A stretch of 33,404 nt of DNA from Candidatus Omnitrophota bacterium (GTDB taxonomy: Bacteria; Omnitrophota; Gorgyraeia; Gygaellales; Profunditerraquicolaceae): the NCBI GenBank assembly GCA_011620275.1, contig WOZK01000033.1, forward strand, positions 1-33,404. The letters are read 5' to 3'. The translations under genes were made by a program, and so were the position numbers. Every line of letters starts with the position of its first letter. Within the stretch, counting starts at the first letter, position 1. Shown in pieces: positions 1 through 9,185 of this stretch. The notes below the pieces were generated by a model. It had not been told where the DNA came from and searched no databases. It saw nothing but the letters and a program-made list of their open reading frames with translations.

Positions 1-189
1 GCTGAACAATAGCGGTGAACTGTGTAAGAAGACCGAAGGCTTGAGTAAACTTTAATAGAGGAAGGCTCAAGTTAAACGGATATGTGCCTATAGCTTGAAG
101 CCGTATTGGGGAAAACCCGACGTACGGAATTTTAGGGGGGATTTTGGAAACACAGGCTAAAAACGCTGTGCGCCAGAATTCTACCAGAC
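1..189 (+). mobile_element. Group II intron 3' end (end of domain IV, domain V and domain VI); 5' part and any intron-encoded protein lie outside the window
   Basis: Domain V-like AAGCCGTATTGGGGAAAACCCGACGTACGG (99-127) with AGC triad, CCGTA/TACGG stem, 2-nt CG bulge and GAAA-type loop. Domain VI-like hairpin 135-185 with unpaired A183, 7 nt from a terminal AC at 188-189. Basal DV stem is imperfect (G100/A128 mismatch). Confidence 0.75.
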
Positions 190-324
190 ACTGAAGATAA
201 GATTCAGGTCTATCGGAAGGTCCACTACCAAGGCTTGCCGAAGGATTAAACCGGGGAGCTTTAGTATACGCTCCGGGGCTTACCCGGAGGCAGCAGCGGG
301 TTACCGGAATACGGAACAGGTTTT

Positions 325-3300
325 ATGGAAAATCGAGGATTCAAGATTTCCGAAGTGCGCGTGGTGGAAGCCTCGGCCGGTTCAGGCAAGACTTACGCCC
401 TGGCGGGCAGATACGTCAAACTTCTTCTTTCCGGCGTCGCGCCGCGCAGTATCCTGGCGATTACGTTCTCCAATAAAGCGGCTGTTGAGATGAAGAGCCG
501 CATCCTTGATCTGCTGAAAAGGATCGCGCTCGACGCTTTCCGCGACGAAAAGAGCAAAAAGTCTCTTTACGATTATCTCCAGGCTCCCGGGGACGTGCGC
601 GCCGCCGCTTTCTCTGCCGTAGACGGCATTCTGGCCGGGTACAATTTTCTCCAGATACAGACGATAGACAGTTTCATAAACGCGGTGCTGTCGGGCTGCG
701 CCTTTCGATTGGATATTTCCCCTTCTTTCCGCATAAAAGACGACTTTAGGCGGTATATCGCCTACGGTTTCGACAGGATGGTGGACGACGCCGGAGTCCC
801 GGGCAGGGAACGCGACGTTTTTCTTCGTTTCCTGAAGCAGTATATTTATCTCGAAAACCGTAAAAGCTGGATTCCCAGAAAAGACATAATCTCGATAATA
901 TCGGGATTGTTCGAAAAGAGCAATTCCTACGGCCTTCCGCTGGCTAAATATCCCGTGGAACCGGCGGAACTGATCAAGAAACGCGAAGAGATCTTTTCCC
1001 TGATGCTGGAATTGAAGCCGCTGCTTCCCGAAGGGATCAATATGTCCACCTGGCGGACGTTCATGGAAAAATTGACCCCCGAGGCGGACCAGTCGAAGAT
1101 GGAGAGATTTTGGAAGCCTTTTTCCAAGGAAGAATTAAAGATGCGAAAGGGAGAACGCGCACCGGCGGAGGCCGAGGCGCTCTGGGACAGGATAAAGAAG
1201 GAGATATCGGAGTATTGCGAGTGGTCCGCTTATTCGCGGTTCAATTGTTACGTGGATATCTTCGAAGGTGTAAGAAAGAACCTGTTGTCTTTGTCCAGGA
1301 AGGAGAACGTCCTGTTCCTTCATGAACTGAACAGCCGGCTTCATCTGTTATGGGAAGAAGGTAACGTCGACGTCCCGGAATTGTATTACAGACTTGCCAC
1401 CCGTTACCGGCATTTCCTTATAGACGAATTCCAGGATACCAGCGTTATCCAGTGGCAGAATCTGCAGCCTATGGCGGAGGAGGCTTTGGCCAACGGGGGT
1501 TCTCTTTTTCTGGTCGGGGACAGGAAGCAGGGAATATACCGTTTTCGGGGCGGCGATACCTCGTTGATGGAGACTGTTCCTCTTTCATTATCCCGCTTCA
1601 ATGTATCTCCGGATGTTCTTGACCGCAACTACCGCAGCGGCCGTGTCATAGTGGAGTTCAATAATCACGTCTTTTCACGAGCCAATCTCGAGAAATTCTT
1701 GTCCGCGCTTTCCCCGCAGGAGACGGGGGAAGTGCCGCAGGCGGAAACGGTGTTGGACATATTCGCCAATGCCGGCCAGCAGGCTTCGGCCGGGCCGGAA
1801 ATCCCCCCGGGATATGTCTCTATCCGCGAGGAATGCGGAGAGGATAAAGACGCTTGCCGGGAGAATATATGCGTCAGGACGGCGGAGATAATAGGGGAAG
1901 CACGCGAATCAGGAAGATTCGGATTCGAAGATATGGCGGTACTCTGCCGTTCCAACAGCGAAGCCGGGCGGATCACCGCAAGCCTGTTGGAGAGGGGAAT
2001 ACCGGTTGAGTCTGAAAAGACTATGAATATCCGAGACAACGCCCTGGTCAAGGAGATCGTTTCGCTGCTGACGTTCCTCGACTCGCCGCTCGACAATCTT
2101 TCTTTCGCATCTTTTCTCCTCGGCAGGATATTCCCGGCGGCTTCAGGCATCCCGGCTGATTCTCTTCACGATTTCTTTTTCCGTCTTGCCGGGGCGCGCG
2201 ATTGTTTCGCAGGGGGGCTGTATTATTACCGCGAATTTCAGAAGGAATTCCCGCGGGTTTGGGAGGAGTTGTTTGAGCCTTTCTTCAAGAATGCCGGATT
2301 GATGCCGCTTTACGAGATGACCGTGGATATCGTTTCCCGTTTTTCGCTCTCCGCCAATTTTTCCGAAGAGAGCGGTTTTATCTGCGGACTTCTGGAGCTG
2401 ATAAAAGAAAGCGAACCTGAATGCCGCGGGTCCGCCGGTATATTCCTGGAATGGTTCGCTTCGCTCCCCGCGGACAGGCTTAATCTGCGCGTCCCTTCCA
2501 GCGGTTCGGTGAAGGTGCTTACGATACATAAAGCGAAGGGACTGGAATTTCCCCTGGTGATAGTTCCTTTCATGGAATTCAGGTTCAAGACGGGGTCCCG
2601 CGGAACCGAGGGGACGGAGTCGTTCGTATTCGAAGCCGGTAAGGATTCCGCCCACCTTGTGCATCTGGCTTCCCAGGAAGCCGTCGATTTCTCTCCCGTT
2701 CTTAAAAGCCTCCGCTTAAGGGAATATTACGGAGCGGTGGGAGACGAGCTCTGCGCCGCTTACGTCGCCTGCACCAGGGCGGTCTGCGAACTGCACGTAA
2801 TAATTCCGGTTACCGGTAAGACCAATCCGGCGGCGGCATTGTTTCCTCCGGGCGGATACGCCGCCGGGGCCTCGGTGAAATACCGTGTTAACAGGGTCTT
2901 GCCCGGAGGGCATCTTCTGCTTCCGGCCCCCCGTTACGGCAGCTGGATGGAGTTACTGCGGGAGGAATTCCCTTCCGGAGAGGAATTGAAAAACAGGGAG
3001 GCGATAGCGGAAGGAGAAACGCTCCATTATCTATTGTCGGCAGTAGGTTCGTCCGGCGGGCGTCTTTCTTCCGGCGAAGAGCTGGACGCGGCCTGCGCGT
3101 TCCTGGCGGACGGGGAACAGAAAGTGGAGAACGCTCGAAAAAAGGCGCTGGCTTTGTTGAAAAGCGATGCTACGGCGTGGATATTTGAAGGGACGGCCGG
3201 AGACAGAAAAGTCTACTGCGAGAAAGAAATCGTTCTCGCCTCCGGGCGCAGCCTGAGGATAGACAGGCTTATAGAAGAAAAGGATAATATCGTCGTGGTG

Positions 3301-3453
3301 GATTACAAGAGTTCGCGTGCCGGACGGGAGAGGTATCTGGATCAGATAAAGGAGTATATCGGCGCCGCGTCCGGTATATACCCCGGCAGGAAGGTATCGG
3401 GAGTGATAGTTTATATGGATGAGCTGGAGACGGAGGCGGTCGGTGGCGGATAA
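325..3453 (+). CDS. UvrD/RecB-family helicase-nuclease, AddA-like
   Basis: Walker A ASAGSGKTYAL, helicase motif IDEFQDTSVIQWQ, motif VLTIHKAKGLEFPLVIVPF, C-terminal PD-(D/E)XK-like LRIDRLIEE...VVVDYKSS; 1042 aa. Confidence 0.92.
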   Translation: MENRGFKISEVRVVEASAGSGKTYALAGRYVKLLLSGVAPRSILAITFSNKAAVEMKSRILDLLKRIALDAFRDEKSKKSLYDYLQAPGDVRAAAFSAVDGILAGYNFLQIQTIDSFINAVLSGCAFRLDISPSFRIKDDFRRYIAYGFDRMVDDAGVPGRERDVFLRFLKQYIYLENRKSWIPRKDIISIISGLFEKSNSYGLPLAKYPVEPAELIKKREEIFSLMLELKPLLPEGINMSTWRTFMEKLTPEADQSKMERFWKPFSKEELKMRKGERAPAEAEALWDRIKKEISEYCEWSAYSRFNCYVDIFEGVRKNLLSLSRKENVLFLHELNSRLHLLWEEGNVDVPELYYRLATRYRHFLIDEFQDTSVIQWQNLQPMAEEALANGGSLFLVGDRKQGIYRFRGGDTSLMETVPLSLSRFNVSPDVLDRNYRSGRVIVEFNNHVFSRANLEKFLSALSPQETGEVPQAETVLDIFANAGQQASAGPEIPPGYVSIREECGEDKDACRENICVRTAEIIGEARESGRFGFEDMAVLCRSNSEAGRITASLLERGIPVESEKTMNIRDNALVKEIVSLLTFLDSPLDNLSFASFLLGRIFPAASGIPADSLHDFFFRLAGARDCFAGGLYYYREFQKEFPRVWEELFEPFFKNAGLMPLYEMTVDIVSRFSLSANFSEESGFICGLLELIKESEPECRGSAGIFLEWFASLPADRLNLRVPSSGSVKVLTIHKAKGLEFPLVIVPFMEFRFKTGSRGTEGTESFVFEAGKDSAHLVHLASQEAVDFSPVLKSLRLREYYGAVGDELCAAYVACTRAVCELHVIIPVTGKTNPAAALFPPGGYAAGASVKYRVNRVLPGGHLLLPAPRYGSWMELLREEFPSGEELKNREAIAEGETLHYLLSAVGSSGGRLSSGEELDAACAFLADGEQKVENARKKALALLKSDATAWIFEGTAGDRKVYCEKEIVLASGRSLRIDRLIEEKDNIVVVDYKSSRAGRERYLDQIKEYIGAASGIYPGRKVSGVIVYMDELETEAVGGG

Positions 3454-6286
3454 GACGATCTTACTGCGGATGGAAGACGATATGATAAGTTTTCTGGCGG
3501 ATGAACTGCTGCGGGAATTTCCCGCCGGTTCCTCCCCGGGGCTCGGCGGCGCCGCCCTGGTCTTCGGGGGCAAACGTCCGGCTCTTTTCTTGAAAAAGGA
3601 ACTGGCGCGCCGTCTGGGCGGTAATTTTTACCCGCCGTCGTTTTTTTCCATGGACGAATTCATTTCGCATATCGTTTCGAAGAACGAACAGTTTACCCTT
3701 ATGCCGGAGCTGGAAGCCGCGCATCTGGTGTATTCGCTGGCTAAAGATATCTCGCCTTCTATCCTCGGCGGAGCACAGAGTTTCTCCCGTTTTTATCCCT
3801 GGGCCGGGGAGATACTGGATATGATAGAGCAGCTCGATTTGGAAGGGATAAAGGAACCGGTGCTGGAGGAACTGAAGCTTAAAGCCGAGATCGGTTACGA
3901 CGTACCGGAACACGTCAACGAGCTGTTGAAAAGCGTGAATTCAATAAGAAAAGAGTATCACGGCTATCAGTCCGATAATAGACGTTATTCGCGCGGAATG
4001 CTTTACCTGCGGGCGGCCGAGTGCGCCGCCCGCGCGCCCGTTCCCGGTTTCGACAGAATTTATTTCTGCGGGTTGTTCTATCTGCATTCCTGCGAGGAGA
4101 AGATCATCGGCAGTCTCTATTCCCGCGGGCAGGCGGTCCCGGTATTCCAGGGTGATCCGCGGGAGTGGCCGGTATTGAGCAAAACCATGTCGCTTTTCGG
4201 CCTTTCGCCGTCCGACGGTCGTTCGGCCGCGGGCAGGGCGCCTGAGATATCGCTTTATGCCGGATTCGACCTGCATTCCCAGGTCGGAGTAGTCCGCGGC
4301 CTGCTTTCCGGAAAGAAGGACGGCGGTTTCTCCGGCACGGCGGTGGTATTGCCTGAACCGGAGGGGCTGGTCCCGTTGTTGTCCGAGGTCTCAAGCCTGA
4401 TGGATGATTTCAACGTTTCCATGGGGTATCCTTTAAAAAGAAGCCCGGTCTATTCTTTGTTCCGAGCGGTCTGCGAGGCGCAGGAAAGCAGGGACGCTTC
4501 GGGCAGATATTACGCCTCCGATTACCTGCGGGTGATATTGCATCCTCTGGTAAAGAATCTCAGGTTTTCTTACGCGCCTTCGGTGACCAGAATATTGATG
4601 CACAAAACGGAAGAAGTCCTGCGCGGCAGGCTGGATTCCGACCTGGGAGGCAGACTGTTTGTTTCTCTCGATGAAATAGAAAAAACCGCTTTGATCTACG
4701 ATCTCGCGGCGGAATCGGAAGAGGCGGCAGACAGGGACGGACTTGCGCAAATTTTATCGGCGGTACACGGGCTTTTTTTTAGAAAATGGGAAAAGGTGGA
4801 GGGCATCAAGGCGTTCTCGCTGCTTCTGGACGAGGCTGCCGGAGCATTGGTGCAGCGCGGCATGTTCGAGACTTATCCTTTGAACTCGGCGGCGGTCGAG
4901 AGACTGCTGCGCATAGCGGGAGAATTCGCTTCCGCGCCTTTTACCGGGGAAGAATTCTCCAGGCAGGACCTGTTCACGCTTTTCCTGGAAAGACTGGAAA
5001 AGGCGTTTGCCGCTTTCAGCGGATCGCCCTTGAAAGGGCTGCAGATACTAGGACTGTTGGAGACGAGATGCCTTAAGTTCCGCGAGATAATCGTCATGGA
5101 GGCCAACGAACGGTATCTGCCAAGATTGCGCCTTTACGAGCCTTTGATACCCAGGGAGATATTGATTAGCATGGGCATCAACCGGCTGGAGAAAGAAGAA
5201 GAGATACAACGGTATCTCTTTCGCAGACTCATCTCCGGCGCCGAGAAAGTTACCCTGGTCTACCGCGAATGCCCGGAGAATGAAAGAAGCCGCTTTATAG
5301 AAGAGCTTGTCTGGGAACGGCAGAAACTTTCCGGCTACCGGCAGCAGCCGGCCGTAACCAGAGCCGGATTCAATGTCTGTTTTAAACCCCGGGGAGTTGT
5401 TATCAAGAAAAACAAACGGGTGCTTGAACATCTTCACGGCATGACTTATTCGGCTTCATCGGTGAACGCCTACCTTTCCTGCCCGTTGAAATTCTATTAC
5501 CGTTATGTCCTGGGGTTGAAGGAAAAAGAGGATTCTTTGCAGGACCCTGACGGCGCCGACATCGGCACGTTCCTGCACTCCTTGCTGGAACAAACGTTCG
5601 GCGGTTTTCTGGGCAGGAAGCCGTTAATAGACGTCCGGTTCAGGGATTTTTTTCTCGGGATTTTCGAGAAGAAGTTTGATTCCGAACTCGGCAAACGCAT
5701 GAAATCAGACGCCTTTATGGTCAAGGAAATAATGCGTCACCGCCTTGAGAAGTTTCTTCTTGCGGAAGGGGCGCGCCCGGTGGCTTCTCTTCTGGCTTTG
5801 GAGAAGGATTTTCGCGGAAGCATCCTTTTAGGCGGCGTGGATGTGTCGTTCAAGGCCAGGGTCGATAGAATAGACGGCCTGGAAGACGGATCGCTGATGG
5901 TTCTGGATTATAAAACGGGAGGAATGGAGGTCCCGGGAGGCAAATTCCGTTTCTCTGGCGCTTCCCCGGAGAGGGAAGAGATAAAGAAGGAGATCGGATC
6001 TTTTCAACTTCCGGTATATGTTTATTTCGCATCCCGCGATTACCCCGGATTCCGGCTGGTTAACGCCGCCCTTTACAGTCTTAGGGACGCGGACCGTTCG
6101 GCTGCGCTGATGAAGCTTTTCGGAGAAGATCTGCAGGCGCAGGCGCGGGAAGAAGCGATGAAAGATTATTTGTCGGCGTTGGAAGCTCTTTTTACGCGCG
6201 GGATACTGGCTTCGGAAGTGCCTTTCAGCCCGGATAAAAGCGATCCCCAGGCGTGTTCTTATTGTCCGTTCGGTGCGATGTGTTAA
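3443..6286 (+). CDS. AddB-like PD-(D/E)XK nuclease with predicted 4Fe-4S cysteines
   Basis: SASSVNAYLSCPLKFYYRYVLGL, VDRIDG...VLDYKTGG, C-terminal CSYCPFGAMC (Cx2Cx5C). ORF track starts at 3419, but an in-frame GTG at 3443 has GGAGG 6 nt upstream and is the likelier start. Confidence 0.88.
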   Translation: MADKTILLRMEDDMISFLADELLREFPAGSSPGLGGAALVFGGKRPALFLKKELARRLGGNFYPPSFFSMDEFISHIVSKNEQFTLMPELEAAHLVYSLAKDISPSILGGAQSFSRFYPWAGEILDMIEQLDLEGIKEPVLEELKLKAEIGYDVPEHVNELLKSVNSIRKEYHGYQSDNRRYSRGMLYLRAAECAARAPVPGFDRIYFCGLFYLHSCEEKIIGSLYSRGQAVPVFQGDPREWPVLSKTMSLFGLSPSDGRSAAGRAPEISLYAGFDLHSQVGVVRGLLSGKKDGGFSGTAVVLPEPEGLVPLLSEVSSLMDDFNVSMGYPLKRSPVYSLFRAVCEAQESRDASGRYYASDYLRVILHPLVKNLRFSYAPSVTRILMHKTEEVLRGRLDSDLGGRLFVSLDEIEKTALIYDLAAESEEAADRDGLAQILSAVHGLFFRKWEKVEGIKAFSLLLDEAAGALVQRGMFETYPLNSAAVERLLRIAGEFASAPFTGEEFSRQDLFTLFLERLEKAFAAFSGSPLKGLQILGLLETRCLKFREIIVMEANERYLPRLRLYEPLIPREILISMGINRLEKEEEIQRYLFRRLISGAEKVTLVYRECPENERSRFIEELVWERQKLSGYRQQPAVTRAGFNVCFKPRGVVIKKNKRVLEHLHGMTYSASSVNAYLSCPLKFYYRYVLGLKEKEDSLQDPDGADIGTFLHSLLEQTFGGFLGRKPLIDVRFRDFFLGIFEKKFDSELGKRMKSDAFMVKEIMRHRLEKFLLAEGARPVASLLALEKDFRGSILLGGVDVSFKARVDRIDGLEDGSLMVLDYKTGGMEVPGGKFRFSGASPEREEIKKEIGSFQLPVYVYFASRDYPGFRLVNAALYSLRDADRSAALMKLFGEDLQAQAREEAMKDYLSALEALFTRGILASEVPFSPDKSDPQACSYCPFGAMC

Positions 6287-6293
6287 TTCCCGT

Positions 6294-6463
6294 AATTCCG
6301 GGGACACGATACTTAAATAAAGTGTCGTGTCCCTGCCAGGTACTATCCCCGGTAACTTATTATAGCCATGCTTCTTTGTCTATGCTATACTACTTGAATT
6401 CCTGGGACACGATACTCTTAAAGTATCGTGTCCCCGCATAATTAAGTATTGTGTCCCCGGAAC
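6294..6463. repeat. MITE-like cluster of palindromic repeats, consensus CCGGGGACACGATACTTAAT
   Basis: Outer imperfect inverted repeats 6298-6317 (+) and 6441-6460 (-); internal hairpins 6301-6314/6320-6333 (one G-T wobble) and 6404-6416/6422-6434 (13 bp perfect). Confidence 0.85.
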
Positions 6464-6483
6464 TTTAACGCTAAGGAAGATAG

Positions 6484-7683
6484 ATGAGATATCCCGGAAG
6501 AGTAAATCTGGTTCTTGCGGTATGCGGTATATTTTTACTGTCGCTCGGCTGTATAAGCGCTGTCCGTGCGCAGCCGGTTCAGGACAAAGGGAAGAAACAG
6601 CTTTATTTCTTCTATTCTCCGACCTGCAGGGAGTGCGCCGATGCCAGGATGACGACTCTACCTTCTCTGCGGTCGCTTTTCGGGGAGAAGATTGACGTTG
6701 TTGAACTGGACATAAGCCTGCCAGAACAATATAAATTTTATTTCTCACTGCGCCGGCAGTATTATTATGCGCTGCAAAACGATCATTGGCCGGTGTTTTT
6801 TCTTGAGGGGCAATTCCTGTCCGGAAAAAGCAAGGAATCGCCGGAATCGTTCGTGCGCAGGATTATACAGGATGGCGGTGCCGCAGGTAAACCCGGCTCC
6901 GGGTCCGTTCCGGTAGATATCAAAGATAACTTTGCCGGACTGGGGATGCTGGCGGTCGTTTCCGCCGGGCTGGTGGACGGGATCAATCCCTGCGCTTTCA
7001 CTGTGATCGTTTTCTTCATTTCATTCCTGGCCCTGCAGAAGTATTCCCGCAAAGAACTGCTTTTCGTGGGAGCGGTATTCATTCTGGCTGTATTCTTCGC
7101 TTATATAATGATCGGTTTGGGCATATTCGGATTTCTCTATAAACTTAACCGGTTCTGGCAGGTCGCCAACGCCGTTAATTTCGTTTTCGGTATCTTCAGC
7201 CTGGCGCTGGGGGTAGCGGCGGTATACGACATAATCGTTTTTTATTCCAGGGGAGGCGGCAATAAGATGGCGCTTCGTCTTCCGACCGCGGTCAAAGCCA
7301 GGATACAGGGAGTTATAGCGGATTCTTACCGCAGGGAAAGGGATCCCGGCCCGGAACGGCGCAGCCTGCGCGCGCACGCCGCGACCGCTTTTTCCACCGG
7401 GTTCCTTGTTTCTCTGCTGGAGTCGGTATGTACCGGACAGATGTATCTGCCTACGATCGTCTTCGTGCTGAAGACCGCGGAATTCAAGGCTAAAGCGTGG
7501 TTTTATCTTTTTCTCTACAATATTATGTTCATTTTACCCCTGGCCGTGGTGCTTACAATAGCACTTTTCGGGGTGACTTCTTCCAGGATGGCATCATTCG
7601 TGAGCAGAAAAATCCCTGTTTTAAAAGCGGCAATGGCTGCCGTTTTCTTCATAATGGGTTTTCTTTTGATCAGGAGGCCTTAA
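6484..7683 (+). CDS. Secreted/membrane thioredoxin-like domain fused to CcdA/DsbD-like transmembrane domain
   Basis: N-terminal signal/TM, CREC (CxxC) in YFFYSPTCRECADA, multiple TM segments, GINPCAF and SVCTGQMYLP cysteine motifs typical of the CcdA/DsbD TM family. Confidence 0.8.
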   Translation: MRYPGRVNLVLAVCGIFLLSLGCISAVRAQPVQDKGKKQLYFFYSPTCRECADARMTTLPSLRSLFGEKIDVVELDISLPEQYKFYFSLRRQYYYALQNDHWPVFFLEGQFLSGKSKESPESFVRRIIQDGGAAGKPGSGSVPVDIKDNFAGLGMLAVVSAGLVDGINPCAFTVIVFFISFLALQKYSRKELLFVGAVFILAVFFAYIMIGLGIFGFLYKLNRFWQVANAVNFVFGIFSLALGVAAVYDIIVFYSRGGGNKMALRLPTAVKARIQGVIADSYRRERDPGPERRSLRAHAATAFSTGFLVSLLESVCTGQMYLPTIVFVLKTAEFKAKAWFYLFLYNIMFILPLAVVLTIALFGVTSSRMASFVSRKIPVLKAAMAAVFFIMGFLLIRRP

Positions 7684-8111
7684 TGAAAACTCTTATAGTC
7701 GCCGGGTTGCTTGCGTCTTTTTTCTTGTGCGGATGCGTTGCGCCTAAGGCCGCCGCGGTCAAAAGGCCGGCGGTATCTTTTGTGCCGGCAGGGGGAGGGG
7801 AGAAGCGGAAAGAAAGCGTGAGCTATGATTTCGGCTCTGTACGGGAGGGAGATATCCGGGAGCACGCTTTTCTTATCCAGAACGAGGGAAAGAAGAAATT
7901 AACGATAATCGGTACCGTGGCTTCCTGCGGCTGCACATCTGCTTCGGTAAGAAAGAACACGCTCGCGCCGGGGGAAGAAACGTTCCTGGATGTGAAGTTC
8001 GACAGCAAGGGGTATTCCGGGGCGACCACCCAGTTCGTTTACGTCAATACCGATGATGTTGACAATCCGGCGCTGAAGTTTATAATAAAAGCGGTGGTGG
8101 TACCCCGGTGA
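7683..8111 (+). CDS. DUF1573 domain lipoprotein
   Basis: TAATG overlap with preceding stop; lipobox-like FLCGC; YDFGSVREGDIREHAFLIQNEG...SCGCTSA...APGE pattern of DUF1573. ORF track begins at 7497, but ATG 7683 with a signal peptide is the likely start. Confidence 0.85.
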   Translation: MKTLIVAGLLASFFLCGCVAPKAAAVKRPAVSFVPAGGGEKRKESVSYDFGSVREGDIREHAFLIQNEGKKKLTIIGTVASCGCTSASVRKNTLAPGEETFLDVKFDSKGYSGATTQFVYVNTDDVDNPALKFIIKAVVVPR

Positions 8112-8161
8112 GCTTTATTATACGAAAGACGGAGCGCGAGGTATGAAAACGGAACACTTAC

Positions 8162-8197
8162 GTAACCGGGAGACGAAACAAACTTCGTTACCGTTAC
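8162..8197 (+). promoter_or_regulatory. Putative leader hairpin upstream of the M48 protease
   Basis: GTAACCGG/CCGTTAC (one bulged C) plus CGAA/TTCG with ACAAAC loop, 22 nt before the start codon. Confidence 0.35.
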
Positions 8198-8219
8198 CGA
8201 ATTACTGGAGGATAATACG

Positions 8220-9185
8220 ATGTTCATGCTCAGGTTGAAAATGTGGCTTTTGGTGACCGCCCTTTTCGGTATAGTATACGCCTTGGTAGTAATGCTCGGC
8301 TATTACGCCGGAATAAGCAATTTCTATTTTTATCTGGCGATCTCCGTAGGGATAATGCTGCTGCAATATATGATGGGACCCTTGATCGTCCAGTGGACGA
8401 TGCGGGTGCGTTATATAGAGAGAAAGGATAATCCGGATCTTTACAACATGATCGAAGGGCTTGCGGTTCAGGCAGGCATTCCGATGCCGCGCGTGGCAAT
8501 ATCCGAGATAACGCTCCCCAACGCTTTCGCTTTCGGCCGCTCGGTGAAGGACGGGAGGGTCTGCGTTACTTCCGGTATCCTGAGGCTTTTGAACGCCGGA
8601 GAATTGAGGGCCGTTCTCGGACATGAAATAAGCCATATCAAGAACCGCGACGTGCTGACTATAACCATACTGTCGGTGATCCCTTTGATAATGTACCGCA
8701 TCGCCTGGCAGTTCCTGTTTTTCGGGCGCGGCAGGAGCGACAACCGTTCAGGCGGGGGAGCCGCGTTGATCGGGCTGGCGGCTTTCGTTTTCTATTTCAT
8801 TACGAACCTGCTGGTGCTTTATGCTTCCAGGATCCGCGAGTATTTCGCCGACAGGGGATCGGTGGATCTCGGCAATTCTCCCTCGGTCCTGGCCTCCAGC
8901 CTTTACAAGCTGGTTTACGGCTCGGCGCGGACAGACAAGAAAGAGGTGCGCGAATACGAAGGGTTCAAGGCGTTTTTCGTCAATGATCCTTCCCAGGCGA
9001 TGAACGAGATACGCGAACTGCGCCAGCTGGACACTAACAGTGACGGGAACATAGACCTCGCGGAACTCGCCGCGCTTTCTAACAAGAATGTGCGCTTGAA
9101 TTTCACCGACAAACTGATGGAGGCGCTGAGCACCCATCCCAACATGCTCCGCCGTATCAAGAAACTGTCGGATTATAATCGCTGA
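8220..9185 (+). CDS. M48 family (HtpX-like) membrane zinc metalloprotease with EF-hand loop
   Basis: HEISHIKNRD zinc motif, TM segments, YASRIREYFADRGSVDL, STHPNMLRRI; DTNSDGNIDLAE loop at 9030-9065. Confidence 0.92.
   Translation: MFMLRLKMWLLVTALFGIVYALVVMLGYYAGISNFYFYLAISVGIMLLQYMMGPLIVQWTMRVRYIERKDNPDLYNMIEGLAVQAGIPMPRVAISEITLPNAFAFGRSVKDGRVCVTSGILRLLNAGELRAVLGHEISHIKNRDVLTITILSVIPLIMYRIAWQFLFFGRGRSDNRSGGGAALIGLAAFVFYFITNLLVLYASRIREYFADRGSVDLGNSPSVLASSLYKLVYGSARTDKKEVREYEGFKAFFVNDPSQAMNEIRELRQLDTNSDGNIDLAELAALSNKNVRLNFTDKLMEALSTHPNMLRRIKKLSDYNR

Noticed and set aside
252-279. CCGGGGAGC...GCTCCGGGG as another copy of the palindromic repeats
   Set aside because: Only GGAGC/GCTCC pairs and the flanking family signatures (CCGCAGAA, ATTCATTA) are absent.
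6253-6441. 62-aa ORF across the 6.3-6.4 kb repeats
   Set aside because: Arises from translating the palindromic repeats and the addB 3' end in another frame.
8143-8238. 31-codon small ORF (MKTEHLRNRETKQTSLPLPNYWRIIRCSCSG) overlapping the M48 start
   Set aside because: Has a GGAG 8 nt upstream but the sequence also encodes a hairpin, no homology is recognisable and length is within chance; would need ribosome profiling.
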